Assembly: GCA_026261815.1 (NCBI GenBank)
Contig: JAMPIT010000354.1
Span: 1,302,001 to 1,366,000 of the forward strand
From: Monarcha castaneiventris obscurior
Taxonomy: Eukaryota > Chordata > Aves > Passeriformes > Monarchidae
DNA length: 64,000 nucleotides
Direction: 5' to 3'
Position numbers and translations under genes: made by a program. The notes beneath the pieces are model-generated. The model was not told the origin of the DNA. It did no database searches and was given only the letters and a program-made list of their open reading frames with translations. Shown piece by piece: positions 22,666-33,545 of the stretch (the stretch's first letter is position 1; the number at the start of each line of letters is the position of its first letter).

Positions 22666-22915
22666 CTGGGATGTCCATGGGACCCAGCATGTCCATGGGA
22701 GTGGGGATGTCCCTAGAGCTGGGCTCTCCGTGGGAGCTGGGATATCTCTGAGACCAGGGATGTCTATGGGAGCTGGGATGTCCCCGGAGCTGGGGTGTCT
22801 GTGGGAGCTGGGATGTTTCGGGGACTGGGATGGCAGCAGGCTGGGATGTCTGGGGAGCTAGGATATTCCCGGGAGTGGGGATATCTCTGGAGCAGGGATG
22901 GCAGCGGGCTGGGGG
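22666..22915. repeat. degenerate minisatellite of about 21 bp
   Basis: Imperfect units of GGGAGCTGGGATGTCC followed by a variable linker such as CCGGA, TGTG or TATG. About 11 units are heavily diverged, so this is an old array. The plus strand is G-rich. Confidence 0.85.
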
Positions 22916-23271
22916 GGCAGAGAGCTCCTGCCAGCTGCGATCACGGAGCAGTGACAAATGAGGGCTGAAGCTTTGCTGGGAGCGAGGTCGGCTCCTGGCA
23001 CTGCTGCCCAGCGCTGGCAGCGGAGCAGGGGAGGCACGAGAGCACCGGGAGGTGTCACACGAGGAGCAGCTCTCAGCCAGGCTGAGAGGGACCAAAATCA
23101 GCCAAGGAGAGTGGAAAGGAGACACCGGGTGCTGCTGCAGGTTAATTAACCCGGGAGGTCACCAGCACCTGGCTGAGCTCTGCAGCAGCTCATTATGAGC
23201 TCTCTGACAAATTGATTCCTTTTTGTGCTCTCTGTCTTCCCACAGTGTGAGAAACCCTCCTGGCTGGGGTG

Positions 23272-23361
23272 GGAGCCGTGCTGGGAGCTCTGTCCAGCCC
23301 TGGCACTGCCCTGCCCAGGGTTGGAGCCGTGCTGGGAGCTCTGTCCAGCCCTGGCACTGCC
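23272..23361. repeat. 51 bp tandem duplication
   Basis: GGAGCCGTGCTGGGAGCTCT plus 'gtccagccctggcactgcc' occurs at about 23272 and 23323 with no difference seen over 39 bp. Confidence 0.9.
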
Positions 23362-24004
23362 GGGAGAGTCCTGGCAGGTCAGGGGAGAGGACGGGGGGGC
23401 TGAGCAGCAGCGCTGGGGACAAAGGGCTCTGTTAAATGCCCGTAAATGAGCTCTTCGTTAGCGGCTCTAATTGCTGGTGAGGGGCAGAGGGGGCACTCTG
23501 GCCAGACAAAAGCGCTTCCATGGTCCCGAGGCTTTCCCAGCCGCTTCCTGCAGCCTTTCCCCACTGCAGCTCGCAGGCCGGGGGCAGCAGGAGGAGCTGG
23601 GATCAGCCTGAGCTGGGCTCAGCCTCTGCTCCCCTCAGGACTCGATTGTCCCCTGTCTTTGTTTCCTTTCTTTGCTGAAGCTCTGTTGCCCCCCTGGTGT
23701 CCCTCAGAAGGATCCTGCCTGTGCCATTCCCATTCCCGGTGCAGCCCAGCTCAGATGGTTTCCCAGGCACGAGGCCAGTTCTCTGTTTTATGTCTCACTT
23801 GTCGAGGGCTTTTTTCCCGTTAATCTCTGTAATTAGAGCCCGCAGCTGCCGCAGCTCCAGGAGCAACAGGAGGAGCAGCATCCCTCCCCCCCGCAATTCC
23901 CACCTCCCTCCCCTGCCCTGCCTCCCGTTGTTGATGCTCTCAGGTGCCGCACTCCAGCTGGGTGGTGGGACTTGTGAGGGAAACACCAGACCTGGTGCTG
24001 GGCT
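23362..24004. other. unique sequence upstream of a CpG-rich block
   Basis: TAAT-bearing patches occur at about 23440-23480 ('gttagcggctctaattgctgg') and at 23820-23840. A similar patch lies just upstream at 23140-23225 ('ggttaattaacccgggagg'). These are possible conserved elements; no exon is recognised. Confidence 0.35.
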
Positions 24005-24450
24005 CAGCCGATTCCCGGGAATTGGCGGGTGCGGCGCAGCCGCCGCGGAGCGCGGGGCCGAGGGCTGGAGGCAGGGAAGCGTCCCCGGAGCCGGGGGCTG
24101 GAGGCAGGGCAGTGTCCCCGGAGCCCGCGGGGCCGGGGGCTGGAGGCAGGGCAGTGTCCCCGGAGCCCGCGGGGCCGGGCTGTGCCGCTGCCCGTCCCGG
24201 AGCACAGGGGCAGCGCAGCGCGGACCGGCGATGGAGGACGGCAGCCGGCGCTCCCGGGCACCGGCCGCTGGGCCGTGCTCCCTCGGCTGCTGCCGGGCCG
24301 CAGCAGATCGCTCGCTCCGCTCTCCTCAGCTCCTAAATGAGCTCGGCGCTAATCAGTGCACTGAGGGCACGGCACCATCGCTCCTCCGCGGCTCCGGTCC
24401 CAGCGGGTTCCCTCCGGCCAGGAGTGACGGCCGCGGCTCCGGTCAGGAAA
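24005..24450. promoter_or_regulatory. CpG-island-like block
   Basis: CpG dinucleotides are far denser than in the flanks (for example 'gcggcgcagccgccgcggagcgcgggg' at about 24032-24058 and repeated GCGG, CCGG and CGCG through 24430). In vertebrates such blocks usually mark promoters. Part of the density comes from an internal minisatellite. No recognisable first exon follows on either strand. Confidence 0.6.
24063..24180. repeat. 33-42 bp GC-rich minisatellite, three copies
   Basis: Units start at GGCTGGAGGCAGGG (24063, 24096, 24138) and end in GTCCCCGGAGCCCGCGGGGC. The first copy lacks about 9 bp. Confidence 0.9.
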
Positions 24451-24506
24451 TACAGGGAAGCTTCAGCTCTTCCCAGGAAAGCAGCGGGACCCTGGACACG
24501 CAGTAA
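24231..24506 (+). CDS. hypothetical small ORF in the CpG island (speculative)
   Basis: An ATG at 24231 in a fair Kozak setting (GCGATGG, purine at -3, G at +4) opens a 91-codon frame, MEDGSRRSRAP... to ...SGTLDTQ. It lies directly downstream of the CpG-dense block and has a usable stop. The protein is low-complexity (Ser, Arg, Gly, Pro, Ala) with no signal peptide, membrane segment or known domain. The frame is also open upstream of the ATG. GC-rich DNA yields such frames easily, so chance is the most likely explanation. Confidence 0.12.
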   Translation: MEDGSRRSRAPAAGPCSLGCCRAAADRSLRSPQLLNELGANQCTEGTAPSLLRGSGPSGFPPARSDGRGSGQEIQGSFSSSQESSGTLDTQ

Positions 24507-24603
24507 TTCCGCTCTTATTTTATGATGGAGCTGTTCCCTCGTACTCTGTCTGCACGGAGGAACCAGGCATTCATCTTCCAGCTGGAGGAACGCCAGGCAG
24601 GGG

Positions 24604-24690
24604 TGGATCCGTGGCCCTGAATGCCCGACAGGGATGGTATCCATGGCCCTGAACATCAGGCACAGATGGATCCATGGCCCCACGGCCCAG
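24604..24690. repeat. degenerate repeat of about 33 bp, three copies
   Basis: GGATCCGTGGCCCTGAA, GGTATCCATGGCCCTGAA and GGATCCATGGCCCCACGG recur at about 24604, 24636 and 24668 with diverged linkers. Confidence 0.7.
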
Positions 24691-24734
24691 ATAGTGCAGG
24701 AATGGAGTCAGAGACAGGGAACAGGAGCTGTGAT

Positions 24735-25197
24735 GCTGCTGAGCACGGCCAGGGACAGGAAGATGATCCAAGGGTCAGAAGCCCCTGCCCTGGAGCCAGG
24801 CTGGGAGAGCTGGGGCTGCTCACCTGGAGAAGAGAAGGCTCCAGGGAGAGCTCAGAGCCCCTTGCAGGGCCTAAAGGGGCTCCAGGAGAGCTGGAGAGGG
24901 ACTGGGGACAAGGGATGGAGGGACAGGACACAGGGAATGGCTTCCAATGCCAGAGGGCAGGGCTGGATGGGATCTTGGGCAGGAATTGTTCCCTGTGAGG
25001 GTGGGCAGGCCCTGGCACAGGGTGCCCAGAGCAGCTGTGGCTGCCCCTGGATCCCTGGCAGTGCCCAAGGCCAGGCTGGACATTGGGGCTGGGAGCAGCC
25101 TGGGACAGTGGGAGGTGTCCCTGGCAGGGGAGGGGTGGCACTGGAGGGGCTTTGAGGTCCTTTCCAACCCAAACAATTCCAGGATTCTGTGATTTCT
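24735..25197 (+). mobile_element. CR1 fragment, type A, about 460 bp, intact 3' end
   Basis: The best-preserved sense copy. It runs from 'gcacggccagggacaggaagatgatcc' through the CTGGAGCCAGGCTGGGAGAG block to a proper terminus, CCAACCCAAACAATTCCAGG then ATTCTGTGATT. The ATTCTGTG terminal unit is kept, which supports the strand call. No coding domain is present. Confidence 0.9.
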
Positions 25198-25649
25198 CCT
25201 CTGATCCTCGGGGTGATCAGCCATGGAATGCTGAGCAGGACCCACCTTTTTCAGATGTTCCCACAGCAGCAGCTCAGGAGAGAGTCCTGCCCCTCAGAGG
25301 AATTTCAGAGTCTGGGGGGTTTCTGATGCCTCAAGGAGCATAAACTCTGCCCTGAGCTGTGCTCTCAGAGCTCGGGGTGGGTCTGAGAAGCTTTTGTTTG
25401 GATGTCCTGTGAATGTGGCCTGGGAGACAGGAACAGCATCCCCCGGGTGAGGGGACAGGGGTGAGGGGATGTGACAGAGGAGTGTCGGGGATGAGCTCCA
25501 GCAGGGCTTTGTGGCTCTGGGAGATGCTGAGCACTGCCAGAGCTCCCAGCCTCCTCTCCCTGACCACATTCCGATTTCTCCGGAATGACAAAGGTGAAGT
25601 TTTACAGGCTCTGTGTCACTGACAGGCCCCAGGAGATTGTCCAAGGAGG
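25198..25649. other. unique spacer
   Basis: Nothing recognised between the CR1 copy and the putative LTR. Confidence 0.45.
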
Positions 25650-26390
25650 GGAGCTGCTCTCCCAGGTAAGATCTTTCTTGACCATCAGTGGGGCTCCAGG
25701 AGCCCCATCCTCAGCAAGGACCCCAAAAGCTTTAACATTTTTGGTGATGAATCAGCCAAACCATCTCTATTTTCAGATGCACCATTTCTCTAGTTTATAC
25801 ATATTTTTAAGAAGAACACACATTTCCGGCAAAGGAGAAACCCGTTCTGGTACAGACCTACTTCACCCCCCCTCCCCAGTCAGTCTGGAATCAGCCTTAA
25901 AACTCTCAAAGATTTTGGACATTTCTTGCCTCCAACCAGCTCCATCCCTTTTCATCCTGACTCCTTCAGTCTGGAAGTGCCCCATATGCCTTAGGATTTT
26001 AGCTTTTATGTTTTTCATATCCCGTAAATCTTTAGTGTGTAACTCTGAACTCCACACAGCCTGTTGGCTGCTGTTCTCCCACTCTGGACAGACAGAACAA
26101 TTCCTCTCTAGGCCTGAACTTCAAGGACACCTCACTGCCTCAGGCAAGCCTGGAGTAAATGACTTCGTTACCTGAAGCTGTAATCGGAGGATTAACCCCG
26201 ATGTGCAAATGGACCAAACCTATAAAAGTGTGAAACCCATGACCCCGGTGCGTTTTGGGTGTAGCCCCTGGGGCTCTGAGTGCCCAGGGTGTACCCGCAG
26301 GCCCTTCAGTAAATACCCCCGCATTTATCCCCTTCATTTCGCTGGCCTCTGGTTTAAGTAGCCCCGCCAAGGCTCACCCCACGCACAGGA
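25650..26390 (+). mobile_element. probable solo LTR of an endogenous retrovirus (limits uncertain)
   Basis: About 700 bp differs in texture from its flanks: AT-richer, not CR1, not tandem. It has the order expected of an avian LTR: a long U3-like part, a TATA box TATAAAAG at about 26221-26228, a GC-richer R-like stretch, then a poly(A)-signal variant AGTAAATA at about 26309. A 'ctggcctctggtttaagtag' segment near 26341-26360 resembles the ends of passerine ERV LTRs as I remember them. No gag, pol or env sequence, primer-binding site or second LTR is seen, so a solo LTR left by recombination is the likeliest form. I could not fix the TG...CA ends or target-site duplication. Confidence 0.45.
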
Positions 26391-26720
26391 GTTCCCCTCC
26401 GCTGTCCCTTGTGCCCCTGCCCATTGTTTCCCCTTCCATCCTCTCATTGCACACGTGGCTCTGGAGCTGCCACAGGGACTCGCCAGGAAGGTGCCCCAGG
26501 CAAACAAATGGGTTTGTGTCCTCCTGGAGCGGCTCGGGGAGCAGGGAGGGGATGAGGAAAGCTTGGTGCTCGTCCTTCCTGCAGAGACGTCACTGCGGTT
26601 CTGCCCGCCCGGAGCTAATCCCTGCTGGCACGGGGGCACTGGCTCAGCTCCTGCAGCTGCATTTACAGAAACGATCTGATCTCACCCTCAGGGTTTCCTC
26701 TGGGGCAGGAAAAAGGAATT
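26391..26720. other. unique spacer
   Basis: No gene is recognised. Confidence 0.4.
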
Positions 26721-26831
26721 GAGTGTTGCTGTAAAGGAGCAAAGGAGCTGAGCAGCCCCAAAGGGTTCCTAGGATGGCATTTGGGCATTGGAAAAAAGGG
26801 TTTAATTGATAAGCAAGGCTTGGTAAAGCTG
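26721..26831 (+). repeat. unassigned dispersed repeat, copy 1
   Basis: 111 bp aligns nearly end to end with 29090-29199 in the same orientation, at roughly 80% identity by eye. Shared landmarks are AGGAGCTGAGCAGC, TTCCTAGGATGGCA and AAGCAAGGCT / AACAAGGCT. It is not CR1. It could be an old transposon fragment or a local duplication. Confidence 0.75.
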
Positions 26832-27135
26832 TGCCTTTGCCCTTTGGCTAAAGCAGGGCTCGGATCTCCTCCTTTCCTGGGATTGGGATGTGTGGGAAGG
26901 AAATGTTTCTGCTTTTTTAGCAAAAATGCTCCAGAAATAAATAAAAAAATCGGTAAATCAGAAAGGTTTTATTCCAGCCTTCAAAAATCCGGAGGTCGGA
27001 ATTTTCTGCTTCAAACCACTTCAGGTGTTTCTTGATTAAACTTCTATTTCCTTTTTAGCACAAAAATTGTGGATTTCTAAATCCTTTCATTGTAAAGGCA
27101 GCTGCATTGCGCTCCCTCTCAGGGCTTTTGGTGCA
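26832..27135. other. unique, AT-rich spacer
   Basis: An A/T-rich stretch at 26895-27080 with no recognised element. Confidence 0.4.
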
Positions 27136-27540
27136 CAGAATCCCAGACAGGTTTGGGTTGGCAGGGAATTTAAAGATGATTCCATCCCCTGCCAGGGACA
27201 CCTCCCACTGTCCCAGGCTGCTCCCAGCCCCAATGTCCAGCCTGGCCTTGGGCACTGCCAGGGATCCAGGGGCAGCCACAGCTGCTCTGGGCACCCTGTG
27301 CCAGGGCCTCCTCCCCTCCCAGCCAGGAATTCCTTCCCAGTATCCATCCTAAATTTCCTCTCTCTCAGTCTGATCCCATTGCCTTGTCCTGGCACTCCAG
27401 TTCCCAGTGCAGATTCCATTTCCAGCTCCCCTGTGACCCCTTCAGACACTGGGGTTTTGCCATGAGGACTCCACACACCCTTTCCTTCTCCAGGCTGAGC
27501 AGCCCCAATGCTCTCAGCTGGGTTCTGCTCCTCAGGCAGC
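27136..27540 (-). mobile_element. CR1 fragment, about 400 bp
   Basis: It starts at ACAGAATCCCAGACAGGTTT and runs through the 'gcactgccagggatccaggggcagcc' block and a diverged 5' part ('cttctccaggctgagcagccccaatgctctcagc'). Internal spacing differs from the type A reference, so it belongs to a sister subfamily resembling 39642-39893 (CAGCCAGGAATTCCTTCCCA in both). Confidence 0.85.
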
Positions 27541-27794
27541 CTCGTTCCAAGCCCATTTAATTGAACATTAATGAGCAAATGAACTGTGCCAAGCTCTGTG
27601 TGCGGGTGCTGAGCCCTGCATGTGCCAGCTGACATTTCCAAATATTCCCCGGGATCTCTAAAAGCACCATCAGCCCCAGGATGGGAATCGCAGGGTGGGT
27701 TTGTGCAGCTGGGACCTGCCCAGGCAAAGTTCGTGACCCTGGAGCCCATGGACAGGTAACGGGACAAGGGAATCACCTGGGGTGGTGCCAGCAG

Positions 27795-28017
27795 AATTCA
27801 GGTTGGATTTTGGGAAAATTTCTTCACTGGAAGAGTGGTTAAACCCTGAACAGGCTGCCCAGAGCAGTGGTGGAGTCCCCCGTCCCTGGAAGTGTCCAAA
27901 ACTCAACAGTTGTGGCACCTGGTGACGTGGTTTAGTGGGAATGGTGGGATTCAGTCCAAAGCTGGACTTGAGGAACTTGGAGGTTTTCCCATCCTTAACA
28001 ATTCCGTGATTCTCCTT
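27795..28017 (+). mobile_element. CR1 fragment, type C relative, about 220 bp
   Basis: 'ttcaggttggattttgggaaaatttcttcactggaag' then CAGGCTGCCCAGAGCAGTGG, GTCCCTGGAAGTGTCCAAAA and a 'ccatccttaacaattccgtgattc' terminus. This is the older subfamily with 'ttcttcactgaaagggtgg' and a GACATGGTTTAGTGG-like block. Confidence 0.8.
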
Positions 28018-28894
28018 AGCCTTAACAAACAGGATCCTTTATCCACGGAAATCTGTTTTCCTCCACTCTTATTTCCCCAGATTCCCATTTCTCCCCACTC
28101 CACTCATCCTTCCCAGACCTCTCCTTCCAGCCCAGCTCCCGATCTCCCACAGGGACCTGCACCTTCCTGAGGAACAGAGCAGGAATCCCAGCGGGAGTTT
28201 GGTCTGCACGGGGCAGAGAACCTCCCTAGAAAGAGCTGGGATGGGCGCAAGGAGCATCCAAGGAAGGCAGCGCTGCCCCTCAGGGCATCAACTCTCAGTT
28301 GAGGTTTCTCTGAGCAGAGAGCTCCAAGTGCAGGAACAACTTCACAACATCAAAATCCAGTTAAATGGTGGGAAGGAGAAAATAAAACCTCAGCCAGACA
28401 CAGCTTTAACTCGGTGCTGTCTTCATGCCCATTCCCCTCACACGTATCCATGGATCTTAATTTACTCCCACTAAAAGCTCTTAGGGAAAAGAAAAGTCCT
28501 TCCAGGCTCTTTGTCTATTTGTGATAAGGCCATGAGCATCAACATTAGCAAAATCTGGAAAAAAAGAAATGTTTTAACATTATTTTAATTAAAATGTGAT
28601 CGTACAATTGTTTAAGGAGATAAAAATAATTCTCATTCATTTTAATTAGGCTTCATTTTTGCATGCCTGGAGCACCTCCTGTGCTGGGGCTCTGGAACAT
28701 TCCTGACTCCTCCTGCCTCTCCCATCCCCTCATCCCATCCAGCCCCTTATCCCTGCCCCTGCCCAGGAGGGATGGGAATGTGGGCAATGGGCAAAGCAGC
28801 CTAAAAGGAGAGGGGAATTCCTGTGCCATTGAGAACCAGAGCTCCCATTGTTTGCCACACTTCCACCTGCAGGGAGGGGATGCAGGGAATGCAG
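28018..28894. other. unique sequence with AT-rich patch
   Basis: 28570-28665 is strikingly AT-rich and TAAT-dense ('cattattttaattaaaatg', 'cattttaattagg'), a possible conserved non-coding element. Otherwise nothing is recognised. Confidence 0.35.
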
Positions 28895-29047
28895 CAGAAT
28901 CCCAGAGCAGCTGTGGCTGCCCCTGGAGCCCTGGCAGTGCCCAAGGCCAGGCTGGATGGGGCTGGGAGCGGCCTGGGACAGTGGGAGGGGTGGGATGGGA
29001 TGAGCCTTAAGGTCCTTTCCAACCCAACCCATTCTGGGATTCTGCGA
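28895..29047 (+). mobile_element. CR1 fragment, type A, about 150 bp
   Basis: It starts inside the CCCAGAGCAGCTGTGGCTGC block and ends with 'ccaacccaacccattctgggattctgcg', close to the canonical terminus. A small deletion removes the TGTCCCTGCCATGG part. Confidence 0.85.
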
Positions 29048-29089
29048 AATGGAGAAACTGGGAGCTCCACGTCGGGACATGAAGGATTT

Positions 29090-29199
29090 GGGTGTTGCTG
29101 TGAAGGAGCAGAGGAGCTGAGCAGCTCCAAAGCATTCCTAGGATGGCACTTCGGGGTGGGAAAATAGATTTTAGTTCATAAACAAGGCTGGGAGAGCTG
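29090..29199 (+). repeat. unassigned dispersed repeat, copy 2
   Basis: The partner of 26721-26831, in direct orientation, beginning GGGTGTTGCTGTGAAGGAGC. It lies about 40 bp beyond a CR1 3' end, whereas copy 1 does not, so the homology is not carried by CR1. Confidence 0.75.
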
Positions 29200-30876
29200 A
29201 GAGAGGAGAGGGAGCTGGGGGAGCTGAGAAAGCTGAGAGCTGTCAGCTCTGCTGTCTGCTGCCATCACAATCTGTTCCTGCTTCACAGCAAACAGAGCAG
29301 GGAAAGGGAAGGCTTTGCCAGGCTGGACAGCACAGCCAGGCAGTGCGAGGAGGAAAACTGGGAATCTCCATAGTCCCTGTGCTGACTGGGGCAGGCACTG
29401 GGAAGGAGCAGGGACCAGTTTGTCAGCAGGACTGGGTACACTGGTGGTGGTGCAGGAGGGTTTTCTTCATGGCAAACACTGTTCATGGAGGGAACTAGGG
29501 ATGCTCACATGTCCTCAGCCAGCTTTGTGCCAGCTCAGGGATCTGGGATCAGCCCGAGGGATCTGGGATCAGCCTGAGGGATCTGGGATCAGCCTGTGCT
29601 TCAGGGGTTTGGCCCAGAGCATCACAGAGGGGCCACAGGGTGGCTCTGCTCTGTCACAAACCTTGTGCCCAGAGGATATTCCTTGTGCTGGGATTGAGGT
29701 CGATGCACTGTGGAGGATGAAAAAGCAATTCCCAAAAAGCTCAGCCTGTCCAGGTGCAACGTGGGGAGCCCAGGCTGGGCTCCAGTCTAAAGCTGGTTTT
29801 AGCTGGGAGCTGGGAGCTGATTTCAGGTGGTGGGGATGGTGTCAGGGCAGGGGCTCAAGTCCAAACACTCCCACTATCCCAAGGACCCCCACACTGGAAG
29901 GTACCAGAGGCATGAAAGCTTTTGCAAACCTGGCATCTCCTCCAAAACTCCTGTTCCTGAGCCGAGCCCCTCCAGGCTGGGATGTCCCTGAGTGCCCCCA
30001 GCTGCAGGGCACGGCTCCAGCAGCAGCCACAGCAGCACCAAGGCAGGAGCACGGCCGGCAATGACCCCTCCCTGTGCTGGGGCTGGCTCTGCAGCTCCCG
30101 TGCCCACAGGATCCATTCGGGGCATGGCAGGAGACACTGAAGCAATAATTCCTCCTCCAGGTGCTGTCCTCCCCTGACATTCTCATTTCCTCCTGCTCCC
30201 CACACCAAGACAAAATCCTGATGGGCTCTGCTGATACCAGGAGAGCGGCAGAACCGCAAACTCCCCCTCCCACACGGATTTAATTTCTCAAATTGTTCTC
30301 CCCATTGCAAATATTTTCTGCTTTGTAACAGCTGAGGTTTGAAAACAATGCTGTGTGCACGGATACAGAGCCCTTCTCCTGTTTGCTTGGATTCCTCTGG
30401 AGAAAATAGAACCGATTCATTTATTCATTGCATATAAATTCACCAACTGTTTGACTCTTCTTTTTTTAATCATTGTGGCACAAACAACCCACAGTTTAAT
30501 TTTTACCAGTTTCCTCATTACTCAGACCTGCTAACCAGGACGTGCGAGCACCGAGGTGCTCTTCAGTTGTTTACTGATCGTTCCTTTTTCCTAGAATTCC
30601 TCATCCATCTCTTGTGGTGTCAGTTCTGCTTCTCAATGTGATGTCTCAAACATTTCTTTAACAAGAGAGGGTCAGAAAATTTGCGGTGAATAATTACAAT
30701 TCCATTGAACTGTCCTGGCTTTCCAAAGTAACTTCATTCTGTCTTCACTGAAGAGCTTCTCTTTCCGGGAGGAGCAGCTGCTCCCTTGGCATAGAGATTT
30801 ATTCCAGTTTATTCCCTGCTCGGGGTGGTGGGGTAACCCTTGGCAGGGATGTCCCCCCTCACCCCACACCTTCAGG
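29200..30876. other. unique sequence, no gene recognised
   Basis: It contains a 20 bp triplication (listed) and an AT-rich stretch at 30300-30700. Frames near 29.3-30.3 kb are open on both strands with no domain. Confidence 0.4.
29538..29597. repeat. 20 bp tandem repeat, three copies
   Basis: GGGATCTGGGATCAGCCTGA occurs three times. The first copy has CCCGA, and the last is cut after CCTG. Confidence 0.9.
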
Positions 30877-31092
30877 GAATCCCAAATGGTTTGGGTGGGA
30901 AGGGACCTCAAAGCCCCTCCAGTGCCACCCCTGCCATGGCAGGGACACCTCCCACTGCCCCAGGCTGCTCCCAGCCCCAATGTCCAGCCTGGCCTTGGGC
31001 ACTGCCAGGGATCCAGGGGCAGCCACAGCTGCTCTGGGCACCCTGTGCCAGGGCCTGCCCACCCTCACAGGGAAGGATTTATCCCGAATGTC
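30877..31092 (-). mobile_element. CR1 fragment, type A, about 215 bp
   Basis: From GGAATCCCAAATGGTTTGGG to 'cccaccctcacagggaagg', where it is truncated. Confidence 0.87.
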
Positions 31093-32016
31093 TATTCCCA
31101 TTTTCTCCTTTCCTGACAAAGCTGGGAGCAGTGCTGCTGTCCCTCATTCCCTGCTGAGATCCCAGCGAGATCCCAACGCCCCCCGCCCACAGGCACAGAA
31201 ATCCCTTTTTTTTCTTCTCGCCGTGGCAACAGCCCCTGACCCACGCAGCAGGAACGGCTGCAAAACAGGAATTGCTTCTGCAAGTGCTGAGAGGTTCTCC
31301 AGGTCCGTTTTCACTCCCTGCTGAGGTGAGAACAGGACCCTTCCAGCCTCTGAGTGAAAAGCTCCAGGGAAGGAGCTGCTCCCTGCCAGAGGAGAGGCCC
31401 CGGCTTGGATCCTCCCTCCAGGACTCACAAAAGCCTCATTTTGGGCCCCTGCCCTGCCCAGCACATCTTTAACAAACACCTCCAGCACTGCTCGGCCGCG
31501 CCCTGACCCTTGCAGGGTAAATCCACAGCAACCTTCCCACAAGTTAATCCACATCCCGAAAACTTCACTGAAAAAACCTTATTTCTCTTTTCTAAAAACC
31601 ACTCTCACCCACCAAAGCACCTTTTAGTGCTGTTTGAAATAAAAGGGTTGGTGAAAAGTTCCAATGAGCCCCAAAAGCTCCAAAGCTTAGGAAGTCTCCT
31701 GCAGGATGGTCCAGCAGGGAACGTTTCCCTGCGGATGTTCCCTGGGCTGTGACAGGCACTGACTCAACCGAGGGGTGGGGAATCTTTCACCTGGACCAAG
31801 AGGGATCCGTGGGATCAGCCAGGGGCCCTCATGGAACATCACCAGGATGAGGAGGGACAATGCTGCCAGCCTTAAAGCAAACGGGCTGGAACCGAGGCCC
31901 CCCTGCGCTGGGAAATCCCCGTGGCCTTGGGACAGCAGCTGGGACTGTGACCATCGGCCCCGAGTGTCCTCATGGGTGACCTCCCCAGCAAGAAAAAAGA
32001 AGGATTTTGTTGAAGC
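31093..32016. other. unique sequence
   Basis: No gene is recognised. CCGTGGCAAC at about 31221-31230 is half of an RFX-type X-box. Confidence 0.4.
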
Positions 32017-32165
32017 CGCATCCCTGGAAGTGTCCAAAGCCAGGCTGGCTGTGGCTCTGGCAGCCTGGGATAGCAGGAGGTGTCCTGTGGCAGGGGGTGG
32101 CACTGGGTGGGCTTTGAGGCCCCTCCCACCCCAAACCAGTCTGGGATTTTATGGTTCCACTATGA
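32017..32165 (+). mobile_element. CR1 fragment, about 150 bp
   Basis: CATCCCTGGAAGTGTCCAAA, 'ccaggctggctgtggctctgg', GTGGCACTGGGTGGGCTTTG and 'ccaaaccagtctgggatttt' place it as a sense 3' end of a type A relative. Confidence 0.82.
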
Positions 32166-33375
32166 TTTTGTGATTTCTGGAGGCAAAGGGGGAATAAAAT
32201 CGTCTCTTCTCTTCTTCCATAAACTTTGTGCATCCAAAGCGTGGGGGCATCTTTTCAGCTCCTGTGGGTTGCACAGGCAGCAGGGAGTGCCTGGAAGAGC
32301 TTTACCTATCACACTTACAGGACTTGGGGACATTTGGGATGGATTTCGGGACATTTGGGATGCAGTTTGGTTGTCTAAGCCAAAAGCAGGGATTCCCCTC
32401 CCCTCCTGGCATGGACCCACCCCCATCCCGTTCTACCCACGCTGTGTGAGCCGGGGATCAGCCCGAGCTCGAGGTGACCCCATGAGTTCATTCCTGAACA
32501 GGGAAAATCCCCCTGGAGTTCTGCACCTCAGAGCAGCACCTCAAACCCCAAACCTTCCCCATGACGCAGTCACCGATTTTCCCTTTTCCCTCTGGAAGCA
32601 TCCCCAGAGCAGCAGAGCAGCGCTGCCCCTCTGGACGCTCGTGTCTGAGGAGGTGCCAGCTCTCTGCTCCCCGGAACCTCCGGGCTGTCACCTCCCAGCT
32701 CACCCTCAAGTGTCCCCATCGCTCGCTGCTCCCACCCGATTCCCAGGCGCCCCGGGCTCTCCCGGCCAGGCTCATCACAGAGCGAAGGCAGAGATGGGCG
32801 CTGCTGGCACCCTGTGGGAGTGATGAGCAGGGAGAGCCGTCCCTGGGAGCCTCCCTGATGTGCCGGGATCGTTACGGGACCATCCCGATCATTCCTGGGC
32901 CTATTCACCTTCCCGAAGAGCACAAAGGCACTGCTGGGGCAGACTCAGCAATCAGGGACTCGCTGACGGCTGTGACAGAGATTATTCCAGAGGGTGTTGA
33001 AGTTCCCATTTCTGCGGGAATAATGGCTCTCCTCCCCCGGCAGCCGGGGAACCCTGACAGGCTCCCAGGAGCGGTGAGTTAAGCACGAGGAAAAGACCAT
33101 CAGGGGTTTTGTGCTGGGCTTTGCAGTTGTTGAGTGAGAGGAGTCGGTTGTGGCTTTTATCACTGGGGCAGGCGGGGAGCGCAGCCGGGTTCGCACGGAA
33201 TGAGCTCTGCATGGACAAGGGGATCGTAGCTCGATCGCCACCGAGACAGGGAATTCAGGGGGAGCTGCAGCCAGATCTGGGAGCCTCTGGATGACGGGAG
33301 CTCATTCTGCAGCTCGGGCTGGGAGTCCCCTTTGCCATGGAGGAACAGCATCCGTGATTCCACTGCACACACGGG
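32166..33375. other. unique sequence with scattered CpG
   Basis: CpG is locally raised at 32610-32900 and 33170-33260, but no exon is recognised. Confidence 0.4.
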
Positions 33376-33545
33376 ATCATGGAAAATCCCGAGATGGAAG
33401 GGACCCCCAGGATCACCCAGTGCCACCCCTGGCCCTGCACAGACACCCCAACAACCCCCCGTGCATCCCTCCTGGAGCAGCCTCAGGGCCGGGCCCATTC
33501 CCTGGTCAGTGTCTGGCACCTCCGGGGGAAGAACGGAATCCTTTG
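33376..33545 (-). mobile_element. CR1 fragment, type B, about 165 bp, internal deletion
   Basis: It starts TCATGGAAAATCCCGAGATG and follows the type B reference to CCCCAACAACCCCCC. It then jumps to 'ctcctggagcagcctcagggccggg', so about 50 bp that includes the GCGCTGTCCAAACG block is missing. Confidence 0.8.
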
